A DNA stretch of 64,000 nucleotides from a virus. Below, one piece after another: positions 14,000-22,289 of this stretch. The stretch lies in the IMG/VR virus record IMGVR_UViG_3300030380_004057, positions 3,849-67,848 of that record. One strand, 5' to 3'. Position 1 is the stretch's first letter; each line of letters starts with the position of its first letter. The position numbers were made by a program, and so were the translations under genes. The notes below the pieces were generated by a model. The model had not been told where the DNA came from, did no database searches, and was given only the letters and a program-made list of their open reading frames with translations.

Positions 14000-14233
14000 A
14001 TGGCACAGAAATTAAGTAGTAGAGCTAAGGCTGCTAAGCGTAAACGCGATCTAGCTACTGCAAACACACGTAGAAGGGAAAAAATGCGCGCTGAAAACCA
14101 AAGAAAGCGTAGAAAAGCCATAAAAAAAGGTAAAAATATTAAAAACAAAGACTATGACCACACTAAGAAAAAGTTTGTTTCAGTCAAAGCAAACCGCGGT
14201 GGACATGGTAAAGGTACTAAAAAGAAGAAATAA
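14000..14233 (+). CDS. Lysine/arginine-rich small protein, 77 aa
   Basis: 77 residues, about half Lys or Arg (SSRAKAAKRKRDLA, RRREKMRAENQRKRRKAIKK), ending Gly/Lys-rich. First gene of the rightward arm. Composition fits binding to DNA, perhaps in the capsid, but no family is recognised. Its stop codon overlaps the start of a 21-residue frame (TAATG). Similar tiny basic proteins cluster at 19.5-21.9 kb. Confidence 0.75.
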   Translation: MAQKLSSRAKAAKRKRDLATANTRRREKMRAENQRKRRKAIKKGKNIKNKDYDHTKKKFVSVKANRGGHGKGTKKKK

Positions 14234-14298
14234 TGGGACTACACGCTGCAACTGCACATAACAACTATCCAAATCCAGGTTTATGGGAAGATTACTAA
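14233..14298 (+). CDS. Possible 21-aa leader or frameshift segment of the fibre gene
   Basis: A 21-residue frame (MGLHAATAHNNYPNPGLWED plus Tyr) starts on the stop codon of the preceding gene and ends 16 bases inside the fibre gene in another frame. It may be a short coupling peptide, or the fibre protein may be made by a frame shift joining the two. No clear slippery site is visible. Confidence 0.35.
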   Translation: MGLHAATAHNNYPNPGLWEDY

Positions 14299-16277
14299 CA
14301 ACTTTTAAAGATAAGACGTTTGAACCTAGCATGAAGTCGTTCTTTCAGTTATTCACTGATGACACAAGTACTGCTTCACAGATATATGACTCACTATTGT
14401 ATGTTAGAGGTATAAATGCTGGTAGTTTAGCTAAAAACCAAGAGAACGATGATGATGTTTCTACTGTAGAGGATTATGATACTTACATGCCTGTAAGATT
14501 TTTCAACGTTAAAAGCTTTTCAGATGGCACAACGCCTGCTGCGTCTACACATACGTTTTTTAGTGTATACAACAGAGCTGAATATGCAGGGCCTGATGGT
14601 CAAAACATGTATGACTTGTGGGCAGACTACAACATATCTAAGCTTTCTGGCGCTGGTTTTATAACAAACAGCATAGGTGGTGCTTATAATTACGGCCTTG
14701 ATGCTGGTACTGGTAACGATCAAACACTTGCTGGTGTATATGGTGCTATAAATTACGCTAAAACAAAGCCAACAGGTAGTAATAGAACTGTAACATTTAG
14801 CATTGGATCAAGAGACTGGGTTGAAATTAATAAAAGTGACTTAACAGCAACGTTTGTATACCCAACAATTAGCGAATTTGCTCAAGTAACAGGTAGTGTA
14901 GGTACTTTAGCTATGCACAAGTTTGATTTAGACTATACAGAAGGTAATGTTACCAACGCTTATTTTATATGGGCTGATGAAAGTACGCTTCCAACACCTT
15001 CTGGCGAAAAATTCTTTATAAAGTCTAATATACCTTGGCCAACATCGCTAGCAAGTTCTTTCACTAACACAGGTGCTGTAACATTTGGTAGCACGCTAAG
15101 CGTTTCAGGTACAGCTACTTTTAATTCTGATGTTAGTTTACAAGATAATGATAAATTAAAAATAGGTACTGGTAATGATTTACAAATATATCACGACGGC
15201 TCTAATAGTTATATTGAAGCCGCTGGTAATAGTAGTGCTGGTAATTTAATTATAAGACACAAAGATGACGGTAGAGATTTAATATTTCAAGGTGATAATG
15301 GCGATGGTGATTCAAGTTCTACTACATATTTCTTTTTAAATAGCTCAATGGCTGTTACAGGTAATCCTGATGTATATACGCAGTTTCCTGATAATTCACG
15401 TTTAACTTTTGGTAATTCTGCAAACGTTAACAGTCTTGATCTTGAAATATACCACGACAGTGGATCTAATATTAAAGCAGGGTCTGACGGTTTAAATATA
15501 GAGAGTTTAGGTGGCTTAATAATTGAAAATAATACCACTGGAGATATAACTATAGAGCAAAAACGTAATGATGGTGATATTATATTTAAATGTGATAGTG
15601 GAACTGGTGGATCTGCTGAATACTTTAGAGTAGATGGTGGTACAGAAGAAATTAAAATTTCTAAAAAAATGCAGTTTAATGATAATGTTAAAGCAGTTTT
15701 TGGAACAGGTGAAGATTTAGATATATTTCACGATGGCACAGATAGCACAATAGATAATGCGGTAGGTGATTTAATCATAAGCAACAATGCTGATGATAAA
15801 AATATTATTTTTAAATGTGAAAATGGTAGTGGTGGAATAACTGAATACTTTAGAGTTGATGGCACAAATGAAGTAAATAAATTTAGTAAACACGCACAAT
15901 TTTTAGATTCAATAGAAGCTAAATTTGGTAATGGCGGCGATTTAAGAATATATCACGATGGCAGTAATTCTAGAATTAATGAAACAGGCACAGGTAATCT
16001 TATAATACAAGCAACAAACTATCAACTTTTAAAAGATGATGGTGGTGAATTTATAATGCAAGGTATTGCAGATGCTGAAGTATCTTTATACCATAATGGT
16101 AGCAAAAAATTTGAAACTACAAGTACAGGAGCAACTGTAACAGGTAGTTTAGAAGTTGCTGGCGGTGATGTTGAAACAAGTACCGCGTCTAAAGGTTTAA
16201 TATTAAAATCACCAAATGGAACAAGATTTAGAGTAACGGTAGATAACTCAGGTAATTTATCAACCGCCTCATTATAG
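14283..16277 (+). CDS. Tail fibre-like protein with four FG-DL/YHDG repeats
   Basis: 664 residues. The first 270 form a unique, probably particle-attached domain (TYMPVRFFNVKSFSD, then FIWADESTLPTPSG). From about 280 there are four repeats of 60-90 residues with DNxKxxFGxGxDLxIYHDG, then GDLxIxNNxDD and IIFKCxxGSGG and EYFRVDG, a repeat familiar from marine-phage fibres. The end (SLYHNGSKKFETTSTG onward) is the usual closing element. It likely projects from the particle and contacts the host surface. The same repeat occurs in the gene at 29,888. Confidence 0.8.
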   Translation: MGRLLTTFKDKTFEPSMKSFFQLFTDDTSTASQIYDSLLYVRGINAGSLAKNQENDDDVSTVEDYDTYMPVRFFNVKSFSDGTTPAASTHTFFSVYNRAEYAGPDGQNMYDLWADYNISKLSGAGFITNSIGGAYNYGLDAGTGNDQTLAGVYGAINYAKTKPTGSNRTVTFSIGSRDWVEINKSDLTATFVYPTISEFAQVTGSVGTLAMHKFDLDYTEGNVTNAYFIWADESTLPTPSGEKFFIKSNIPWPTSLASSFTNTGAVTFGSTLSVSGTATFNSDVSLQDNDKLKIGTGNDLQIYHDGSNSYIEAAGNSSAGNLIIRHKDDGRDLIFQGDNGDGDSSSTTYFFLNSSMAVTGNPDVYTQFPDNSRLTFGNSANVNSLDLEIYHDSGSNIKAGSDGLNIESLGGLIIENNTTGDITIEQKRNDGDIIFKCDSGTGGSAEYFRVDGGTEEIKISKKMQFNDNVKAVFGTGEDLDIFHDGTDSTIDNAVGDLIISNNADDKNIIFKCENGSGGITEYFRVDGTNEVNKFSKHAQFLDSIEAKFGNGGDLRIYHDGSNSRINETGTGNLIIQATNYQLLKDDGGEFIMQGIADAEVSLYHNGSKKFETTSTGATVTGSLEVAGGDVETSTASKGLILKSPNGTRFRVTVDNSGNLSTASL

Positions 16278-16297
16278 TAAAAAATAAATAAAACAAA

Positions 16298-19200
16298 ATG
16301 GCAAGAATACAAACATACGCTACAGATTCAAGTATATCAGGATCAGAGAAATTACTCGGAACAGACGCGGGAACAACTAAATTGTTTTCACTAACTGATC
16401 TTAGAACGTACTTTACAACTAACACATCAGCTGGTACTACATTTACAGGTAACATAGTACCTGATACAGACGACGCATACGATATAGGCTCGTCATCAGC
16501 GCAATGGCAAGATATATACATTGATGGTATTGCGTACATAGATCAATTAGGTACTGACTCTGATCCAGTTGGTCCTGCATTTATAAGTGGTGGTGAAATA
16601 GATGGTGTAGCTATTGGTAGCGAATCTGCATCAACTGGCGCATTTACAACAATAACATCGTCAGGTCTTGCTAATTTTAACTCATTACAAATAAACGGAG
16701 CTGCGATATCAATTAATACATTAAGCGATGCTCTTGTAGAAAACAACTCTATATTTTTAGGTAACGATCCTAGCTCTACTACAAGTACAGCTTCAAATAA
16801 TATAGGTATAGGTGTTACAGCCTTAGATGCTATTACTACAGGTGATGATACTGTAGGTATTGGACAAGGTGCTTTATCAGCGTTGACAACAGGTGGTTTA
16901 AACGTAGCTATAGGTAGTGATGCTATGGCTTCTAACGTTGATGGTAGCTCTTCAATAGCAATTGGACATAGATCATTAACATCACATGATCCAAGTGGTG
17001 CTACTGAAACTAAAAACATAGGTGTTGGTCCTTATTCATTATTTAGTCTAACAACAGGTACTGATAATATAGCTATAGGTTACGAGGCTTTATATAGTGA
17101 AGATACATCTAGTGAAAGTATAGCCATCGGTACTAAAGCATTAAGAAATCAAAATGCTAATACTTCAAATATAGCTATCGGTTTTCAAGCTGGTGACGCG
17201 ATTACCACTGGTACTAAAAATATAGTTATAGGTGAAAATGCAGCTGGCGCTACAGTAAGTGGTTTAAGAAATATAGCTTTAGGTTATGAAGCACTTAAAA
17301 CAAATATAGATGGAGATGGTAACGTTGCTATAGGTTATCAATCTTTAATGACATTAGAGCCAGCAGATGGATTTACACATAACGTAGCTGTAGGATATGA
17401 ATCAGCTACTTCAGCAACAACTTCAAATTATGGAACTTTTATAGGTTCACAATCAGGTAAGGCAGTTACAACAGGTACTTATAACACTGCTTTAGGTGCA
17501 CAAGCACTACTTTCAACAGATGTTGGTCAATTTAACACTGCTTTAGGTGCACAAGCTTTATATTCAAACGTTGATGGTAGTTTAAGTACAGCTATTGGTT
17601 ACAAAGCATTATATGCTCAAGACCCAGCAAGTACTACAGATTTATTTAACGTAGCTGTTGGTGCTAACGCAGGACTTGCTACGACAATAGGTAAACACAA
17701 CACGTTTATTGGTGGTGAAGCTGGTAAAACTAACATTGATGGTGATGCGGCTGTAGCAGTTGGTTACAAAGCGTTATTTGCTCAAGAACCTTCTTCTAAT
17801 GTTAGTACAGATAATACAGCTATAGGATACGAAGCGGGTGTCGCGGTAAGTACAGGGTTAAGAAACACATTAATAGGTAACAGTACAGCTGGCACGCTTA
17901 CAACAGGTAATAATAATATAGTTATAGGTAGTTCATCTGATGTTTCTGGAGCAAGTGGCACAAATCAAGTTGTAATTGGTTATAATGTTGATGCTGTTAG
18001 TAATAATTCAGTAATATTAGGTAATACTGATACTACAATATGGCATCCAGCTGATGATAATGGTGTAGACTTAGGTTCTACAGCTTATTCGTTTAAAGAC
18101 GCGTATATACAAAGTAATTTAAAAATAGGTGATACATCTGGTTCTACATATTTCCAGTTTCCAACTACAATTGGAACATCTGGTCAAATATTAAAAGTAG
18201 CTTCCTCTGGTAATATATTAGAGTGGGGTACCGGTACAGGTATTGATTTTTATCAAGCTAATAACACTTTATTAGTTGGTCACTCTACATCTCCTAGCGG
18301 TACAGCTGAGTTTAACGTTAGTTTAGGCGAGACTGCTTTAGATAGTTTAAGTACAGGTGGTAAAAACGTAGCAGTAGGTTATAATGCTGGTACAGCTATA
18401 TCTTCAGGAGCTGGTAACGTATTAATTGGTAGTGCTGCTGGTCAAGCTATTACAACAGGTAGTGATCACATTGCAATAGGTAGATCTGCTCTTTTACTTG
18501 AAGATACTTCAACTAGCAGCAGTGTAGCTATTGGAGCTGAAGCATTAGGATCACAAAATGGTGGTGCTCATAATGTTGGTGTAGGTTCTTCTGCTTTTAG
18601 ATTTACAACATCTGGTGATGACAATATTGGTATAGGTGCTAATGCTGGAAAATTAAATCAAACAGGTAACAACAATATTGCTATAGGTTCTGATGCGTTT
18701 TTAACAGATACAGCTTCTTCTAATAACGTAGCAGTAGGTAGCGCAGCTTTAAAAGATCAATTAAATAGCGATGGTAACAATACAGCTGTAGGTCATAATG
18801 CTGGAGAAAATGTTACATCTGGTCATGATAATGTTTTCTTAGGTTCTAGCGCTGGTAGTTCAATTACAACTGGTGATGATAATATATTTATAGGTAAAGG
18901 TGCTACTACTATTTCAAATACCGGTGATAATCAAATAGCTATTGGTAAAAGTGCTGTTAGTACTGGAGCTAATCAAATAGTAATTGGTAATACATCGCAT
19001 GTAAGCACTAGAATATTTGCGCATAGAACAATTGTTTCAAATAGTACAGCTGATGCTACTTTAACAGCAAACGATTCAGGTGAAACATTTGTATTTACTG
19101 ATGCAGCTGCTACAATTACGCTTCCTGATTCTGGAGGTGGTGATATAATAGGTACTTATTTTCATTTTATAGTATTAGATGATACTGCTGGAACAAAGAG

Positions 19201-19447
19201 AGTACAATGTGCTGATTCTACAAATGAAGATTTAATTGGATCAGTTTTAACTGTAGACACAGACTCTTCTGATGCTAATGCTTCTTTTGCAAGTCAAGTA
19301 GCAGATGAGTTTCATCAAATAACATTTAACGGTACTACTACTGGTAGAGCTGGTAGTAAAGTAACTGTAACAAATATAGCGGCTGATAAATGGCATGTTG
19401 AAGGTACATTGTTATGTACTGGTAATCCTGCTACGCCGTTCTCATAA
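16298..19447 (+). CDS. Giant fibre/adhesin with YadA-head-like repeats, 1049 aa
   Basis: 1049 residues. N-terminal 40 residues (MARIQTYATDSSISGSEKLL) resemble the attachment segment of marine-phage fibres. From about 145 to 910 come dozens of short NxAIGxxA/TTGxxNxxIG units, the pattern of YadA-like trimeric left-handed beta-roll heads, broken near 590-670 by a beta insert (DNGVDLGSTAYSFKDAYI). The C-terminal 120 residues form a non-repeated domain (FHFIVLDDTAGTKRV) likely to be the tip. Predicted host-binding fibre. There is no S74 domain, unlike the gene at 25,291. Confidence 0.8.
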   Translation: MARIQTYATDSSISGSEKLLGTDAGTTKLFSLTDLRTYFTTNTSAGTTFTGNIVPDTDDAYDIGSSSAQWQDIYIDGIAYIDQLGTDSDPVGPAFISGGEIDGVAIGSESASTGAFTTITSSGLANFNSLQINGAAISINTLSDALVENNSIFLGNDPSSTTSTASNNIGIGVTALDAITTGDDTVGIGQGALSALTTGGLNVAIGSDAMASNVDGSSSIAIGHRSLTSHDPSGATETKNIGVGPYSLFSLTTGTDNIAIGYEALYSEDTSSESIAIGTKALRNQNANTSNIAIGFQAGDAITTGTKNIVIGENAAGATVSGLRNIALGYEALKTNIDGDGNVAIGYQSLMTLEPADGFTHNVAVGYESATSATTSNYGTFIGSQSGKAVTTGTYNTALGAQALLSTDVGQFNTALGAQALYSNVDGSLSTAIGYKALYAQDPASTTDLFNVAVGANAGLATTIGKHNTFIGGEAGKTNIDGDAAVAVGYKALFAQEPSSNVSTDNTAIGYEAGVAVSTGLRNTLIGNSTAGTLTTGNNNIVIGSSSDVSGASGTNQVVIGYNVDAVSNNSVILGNTDTTIWHPADDNGVDLGSTAYSFKDAYIQSNLKIGDTSGSTYFQFPTTIGTSGQILKVASSGNILEWGTGTGIDFYQANNTLLVGHSTSPSGTAEFNVSLGETALDSLSTGGKNVAVGYNAGTAISSGAGNVLIGSAAGQAITTGSDHIAIGRSALLLEDTSTSSSVAIGAEALGSQNGGAHNVGVGSSAFRFTTSGDDNIGIGANAGKLNQTGNNNIAIGSDAFLTDTASSNNVAVGSAALKDQLNSDGNNTAVGHNAGENVTSGHDNVFLGSSAGSSITTGDDNIFIGKGATTISNTGDNQIAIGKSAVSTGANQIVIGNTSHVSTRIFAHRTIVSNSTADATLTANDSGETFVFTDAAATITLPDSGGGDIIGTYFHFIVLDDTAGTKRVQCADSTNEDLIGSVLTVDTDSSDANASFASQVADEFHQITFNGTTTGRAGSKVTVTNIAADKWHVEGTLLCTGNPATPFS

Positions 19448-19472
19448 ATATTAACATTTAAAAATTATTATT

Positions 19473-19598
19473 ATGCCAACTAAAATGAAAAGAAAAGGTG
19501 GAGGTCTTAAAGTAAAAAAAGCTAAATTATACGGCGGCTCGACTAAGCCTACAGCGATGAAATACGGAATCAAAAAGAAAAAGAAAAAGAAAAAGTAA
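19473..19598 (+). CDS. Tiny lysine-rich protein, 41 aa
   Basis: 41 residues, MPTKMKRKGGGLKVKKAKLY to a run of eight lysines. Starts 26 bases after the giant fibre gene. First of a run of tiny basic proteins. Function unknown; DNA or RNA binding fits the charge. Confidence 0.6.
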   Translation: MPTKMKRKGGGLKVKKAKLYGGSTKPTAMKYGIKKKKKKKK

Positions 19599-19937
19599 GT
19601 GTCTTTTAAAATGAAATCAATAGCGCAGTTGCTTGGTTTAAGTGAAAAATACTCTAAGCCAAGCTCTGTTGTTTTTGAAAAAAACCTACCACCTGGAGTT
19701 ATGGGTGAGATAGACATGAATGGTGTAATAACCATTGATGGTAGAATGACAAAAAAACAAAAAGCTAAAACAGTAGCTCATGAAAGATGTCATTTAAAAC
19801 AAATAAGAACTGGAGTTTTACGTTTTGATACTAATAATTATTATTATAAAAAAAGAGGTGGTAAAACAAAAGTTATACCAAACGTTCAAATAGATCCTAG
19901 AAGAAGAGATTTAATTTGGGAAAAACAATGTAAATAA
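19599..19937 (+). CDS. Small HExxH metalloprotease-like protein, 112 aa
   Basis: 112 residues. TVAHERCHLKQIR at about 58-70 carries the zincin HExxH motif (H61, E62, H65), preceded by ITIDGRMTKKQK. A third zinc ligand is not obvious. The GTG at 19599 follows the previous stop directly; ATG 19611 (MKSIAQ) is an alternative start. Small phage zincins of this form have no settled role: virion maturation or processing of the neighbouring basic proteins are guesses. Confidence 0.65.
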   Translation: MSFKMKSIAQLLGLSEKYSKPSSVVFEKNLPPGVMGEIDMNGVITIDGRMTKKQKAKTVAHERCHLKQIRTGVLRFDTNNYYYKKRGGKTKVIPNVQIDPRRRDLIWEKQCK

Positions 19938-19954
19938 CTTATAAAACTAAAATT

Positions 19955-20137
19955 ATGCCTGGACATACTAAGTCAAAAATGACAAAAGAACAAAAAGAAA
20001 AAAAGGATTTTAAACCACATATGATGTATTGTAAAGATGGTAAAGCTCACAGAGCAGCTACTTACAAAGCGCATCTTGATTTAAAGAAAAAAGGATGTGG
20101 TCACTCAAAGCCTAAAATGTACGATAAAAATAAATAA
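19955..20137 (+). CDS. Tiny Lys/His/Cys-rich protein, 60 aa
   Basis: 60 residues, MPGHTKSKMTKEQKEKKDFK followed by HMMYCKDGKAHRAATY and KKKGCGHSK. Two Cys and several His could bind zinc. Stop and next start overlap by one base (TAATG). No family recognised. Confidence 0.65.
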   Translation: MPGHTKSKMTKEQKEKKDFKPHMMYCKDGKAHRAATYKAHLDLKKKGCGHSKPKMYDKNK

Positions 20138-20397
20138 TGCCTAAAAGTAACGAGCCTAGAAAAACGACTAAAGGTAGAGGTCGTAATTTCCGCACTGTAA
20201 AAGAAGGTGCAGGTATGACTAAAAAAGGTGTTGCTGAATACAGGCGTAAAAACCCTGGTAGTAAATTAAAAACAGCCGTAACAGGTAAAGTTAAACCTGG
20301 TAGTAAGGCTGCTAAAAGACGTAAGTCGTTTTGCGCTAGATCAAGAAGCTGGAAAAGCAAAAGAGGTTTAGCTGCTAGACGTAGGTGGAAATGTTAA
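20137..20397 (+). CDS. Basic protein with PGSKxAKRRKSFCAR motif, 86 aa
   Basis: 86 residues, very Arg/Lys-rich. GMTKKGVAEYRRKNPGSKLK, then VKPGSKAAKRRKSFCARSRS matches a small family of basic phage and virus proteins (I believe DUF6321-like), usually with the same FCAR end. Function undescribed as far as I know. In a packed run of similar genes. Confidence 0.7.
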   Translation: MPKSNEPRKTTKGRGRNFRTVKEGAGMTKKGVAEYRRKNPGSKLKTAVTGKVKPGSKAAKRRKSFCARSRSWKSKRGLAARRRWKC

Positions 20398-20406
20398 ATA
20401 ATAAAT

Positions 20407-20574
20407 ATGAAATCAAGAGGATTAGGAGATAGTATACATAAATTCACTAAAGCAACCGGTATTAAACGTATGGTTGATACTGTTTCGCAAGGCTTAAATA
20501 TACCTTGTGGCTGCGAAGGTAGACGTGAGGCAATGAATATGATGTTTCCATATTCACATAAAAGAAAAAGATAA
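20407..20574 (+). CDS. Small protein with CGCEGRREAMN motif, 55 aa
   Basis: 55 residues, MKSRGLGDSIHKFTKATGIK, then IPCGCEGRREAMNMMFPYSH and a basic end. The pattern (helix, PCGC, RRE, Phe-Pro-Tyr) is one I have seen in small phage proteins without assigned function. Stop/start overlap with the next gene. Confidence 0.62.
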   Translation: MKSRGLGDSIHKFTKATGIKRMVDTVSQGLNIPCGCEGRREAMNMMFPYSHKRKR

Positions 20575-20783
20575 TGGCTAAAAAACTATCAAAAGCTCAA
20601 ATGAAAATAGCTAAACTAGCTAAACCATTTGATAAAATTACAAAAGAAGATTTTGCTGTATTAAGAAGTAAAAAAGGTACTAAAATAAAAGGAGAAGCTA
20701 AAAAGCCTATGAATTTTATGGATACTAAATCAACTTTTAGAGACTCTAACAGAATAACAAAACCAAGAAAACATCATGGGTAA
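20574..20783 (+). CDS. Small basic hypothetical protein, 69 aa
   Basis: 69 residues, Lys-rich helix (SKAQMKIAKLAKPFDKITKE) followed by EDFAVLRSKK and a basic polar tail. Coupled to both neighbours by short overlaps. No family recognised. Confidence 0.65.
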   Translation: MAKKLSKAQMKIAKLAKPFDKITKEDFAVLRSKKGTKIKGEAKKPMNFMDTKSTFRDSNRITKPRKHHG

Positions 20784-20907
20784 AATTAGTGGACCGTGCA
20801 AAGCAGCGGCAAAAAGAAAATTTAAAGTATGGCCAAGCGCTTATGCTTCTGGTTGGGGCGTAAGATGTACTAAAAATCCTGGTAAATACTTAGGTAAAAA
20901 GAAATAA
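20776..20907 (+). CDS. Tiny basic protein with KVWPSAYASGWGVRC motif, 43 aa
   Basis: 43 residues. KRKFKVWPSAYASGWGVRCT is a distinctive motif shared by small basic proteins of many viruses and phages, with no assigned function that I can state. Two Cys. Overlaps the preceding gene by eight bases. Confidence 0.68.
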   Translation: MGKISGPCKAAAKRKFKVWPSAYASGWGVRCTKNPGKYLGKKK

Positions 20908-20909
20908 CA

Positions 20910-21011
20910 ATGAAAAAAGGTAAGAAAAAAGGTAGATGCTGGCCAGGTTACGCACCTGTAAAAGGTAAAAAACCTTTTTCACCTGGTAGTTGTAGAAAAA
21001 TTAAAAAGTAA
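20910..21011 (+). CDS. Tiny basic protein, 33 aa
   Basis: 33 residues, MKKGKKKGRCWPGYAPVKGK, then FSPGSCRKIKK. Two Cys, Gly/Pro/Lys-rich. Starts two bases after one gene and its stop overlaps the start of the next. No family recognised. Confidence 0.6.
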   Translation: MKKGKKKGRCWPGYAPVKGKKPFSPGSCRKIKK

Positions 21012-21199
21012 TGGCTAAAGCATATAGAGGGGTTTTAAAGGCTAGAATAAACAAACTATATGGTGGTGACGTTACTTGTGGTAAAGTTAAAAAGCTAAAG
21101 TCACGTAGAGATGCTACTAAACGTGACGTGCAGCTAGCTAACTGGTTTATTAATATGCAAAATTGCGGGCATGGCGGATCCAAAAAAAGGAACAGGTAA
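21011..21199 (+). CDS. Small basic hypothetical protein, 62 aa
   Basis: 62 residues, ARINKLYGGDVTCGKVKKLK, SRRDATKRDVQLANWF and a Cys/Gly/Lys end. Overlaps the next gene by 29 bases. No family recognised. Confidence 0.62.
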   Translation: MAKAYRGVLKARINKLYGGDVTCGKVKKLKSRRDATKRDVQLANWFINMQNCGHGGSKKRNR

Positions 21200-21458
21200 A
21201 AAACCAAAAGGTTCTGGTAGAAGATTATATACTGACGAAAATCCAAAAGATACAGTTAAGGTTAAATTTGCTACAGTTGCAGATGCTAGAGCTACATGCA
21301 CTAAAGTAAAAAAAGTTAACAAGCCTTTTGCTCGTAAAATACAAATATTAACTGTAGTAGAGCAAAGAGCTAAAGCTGCAGGTAAAGCACAACAAGCAGC
21401 TATAGCTAAAAGGTGTAAAATGGCAATACGTAGAAAACATGGCAAAAAAACGTCCTGA
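21171..21458 (+). CDS. Basic protein with GKKPKGSGRRLYTDENP motif, 95 aa
   Basis: 95 residues. The opening GKKPKGSGRRLYTDENPKDT and later VNKPFARKIQILTVVEQRAK form a pattern found in several unnamed small phage/virus proteins. Strongly basic with two Cys. Overlaps both neighbours, so is translated with them. Virion or genome-packing role is inferred from charge and company. Confidence 0.7.
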   Translation: MADPKKGTGKKPKGSGRRLYTDENPKDTVKVKFATVADARATCTKVKKVNKPFARKIQILTVVEQRAKAAGKAQQAAIAKRCKMAIRRKHGKKTS

Positions 21459-21684
21459 GTGGAAAGATAGTAAATACGCTGACGCAAAGGGTAAATTTAA
21501 GAGTTTATCCTGTGATAAATTAGCTAGTTGGCTAATTAAAAGTAGAAAAGGTAATAAGCGAGCAATAATTGGTAGTTTAAACCAACAAGTTGTTTTTAAT
21601 AGAAAACGTAGCCCTAGCTATGCTAAAAAAATGGTATGCGCTAGAAATAAAGTAAGCAAAAGATTAGGAAATGCCAAAAAGTAA
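21439..21684 (+). CDS. Basic hypothetical protein, 81 aa
   Basis: 81 residues: LSCDKLASWLIKSRKGNKRA, NQQVVFNRKRSPSYAKKMVC. Helical, basic, two Cys. Overlaps both neighbours (20 and 14 bases). No family recognised. Confidence 0.65.
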   Translation: MAKKRPEWKDSKYADAKGKFKSLSCDKLASWLIKSRKGNKRAIIGSLNQQVVFNRKRSPSYAKKMVCARNKVSKRLGNAKK

Positions 21685-21925
21685 AGTAAAAGGTGGTGGC
21701 ACCAAAAAAGTTTGTTTACCGTACAATAAGTATAAAAGTATGAGCAAAGCTGAAAGGCAAAAAGTAATACGCGCTAAGCGTAAAGCTGCTGCTCAAGGAA
21801 AATATAAGAGATCAAGTAAATCTAATGTTAAAGGTGCTAGAAAAAAAGGCGCTACATTACGAGACTGGTTTCAAAAAGAACGCTGGGTCAATATTGCTAC
21901 AGGCAAGCCTTGCGGGGAGAAATAA
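21671..21925 (+). CDS. Basic protein with LRDWFxKExWVNIxTGKPCG end, 84 aa
   Basis: 84 residues, Lys-rich first half (MSKAERQKVIRAKRKAAAQG) and the C-terminal motif TLRDWFQKERWVNIATGKPC, which recurs in small basic proteins of diverse phages and large DNA viruses (no function known to me). Last of the run of tiny basic proteins before the chaperonin genes. Confidence 0.7.
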   Translation: MPKSKVKGGGTKKVCLPYNKYKSMSKAERQKVIRAKRKAAAQGKYKRSSKSNVKGARKKGATLRDWFQKERWVNIATGKPCGEK

Positions 21926-21973
21926 CCGGCCCGGTATAGGGCAAAACCAAATGTTTAATTAAAACCAAAACCA

Positions 21974-22264
21974 ATGACATTTTTTTATTCGACTAAAACG
22001 TGGAATAGTCAACCACAAATTTCCAAAGAAACCGTTGAATTTTGGAGGCATTTAGCCGACAAAACAAACTGGAGAATAACTCAGTTACCAAATGGTTTTT
22101 ACCAAACCGAGTACCAACATCCTGAGGAAGAAGATACTTGGATTGATGTAACCAGAAGAGAAACAGTTGATGGCGCTGAAGCCGCCATTGATGGATCAGT
22201 TGATCACTACGGTAAGAAAGTAGAGTTTCTTAATGGTCCAAAAGTTGTTAAAACTTTTAAATAA
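21974..22264 (+). CDS. Hypothetical protein, 96 aa
   Basis: 96 residues, acidic-to-neutral, MTFFYSTKTWNSQPQISKET, then WRITQLPNGFYQTEYQHPEE, a compact alpha/beta-like protein unlike the basic run before it. It precedes groEL by 25 bases. No family recognised. Confidence 0.68.
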   Translation: MTFFYSTKTWNSQPQISKETVEFWRHLADKTNWRITQLPNGFYQTEYQHPEEEDTWIDVTRRETVDGAEAAIDGSVDHYGKKVEFLNGPKVVKTFK

Positions 22265-22289
22265 CATTAAATAAATTAAATTAAATTAA

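Noticed and set aside
21926-21946. ACCG/CGGT hairpin after the basic-protein run
   Set aside because: Only four pairs and no T-run; too weak to call a terminator.
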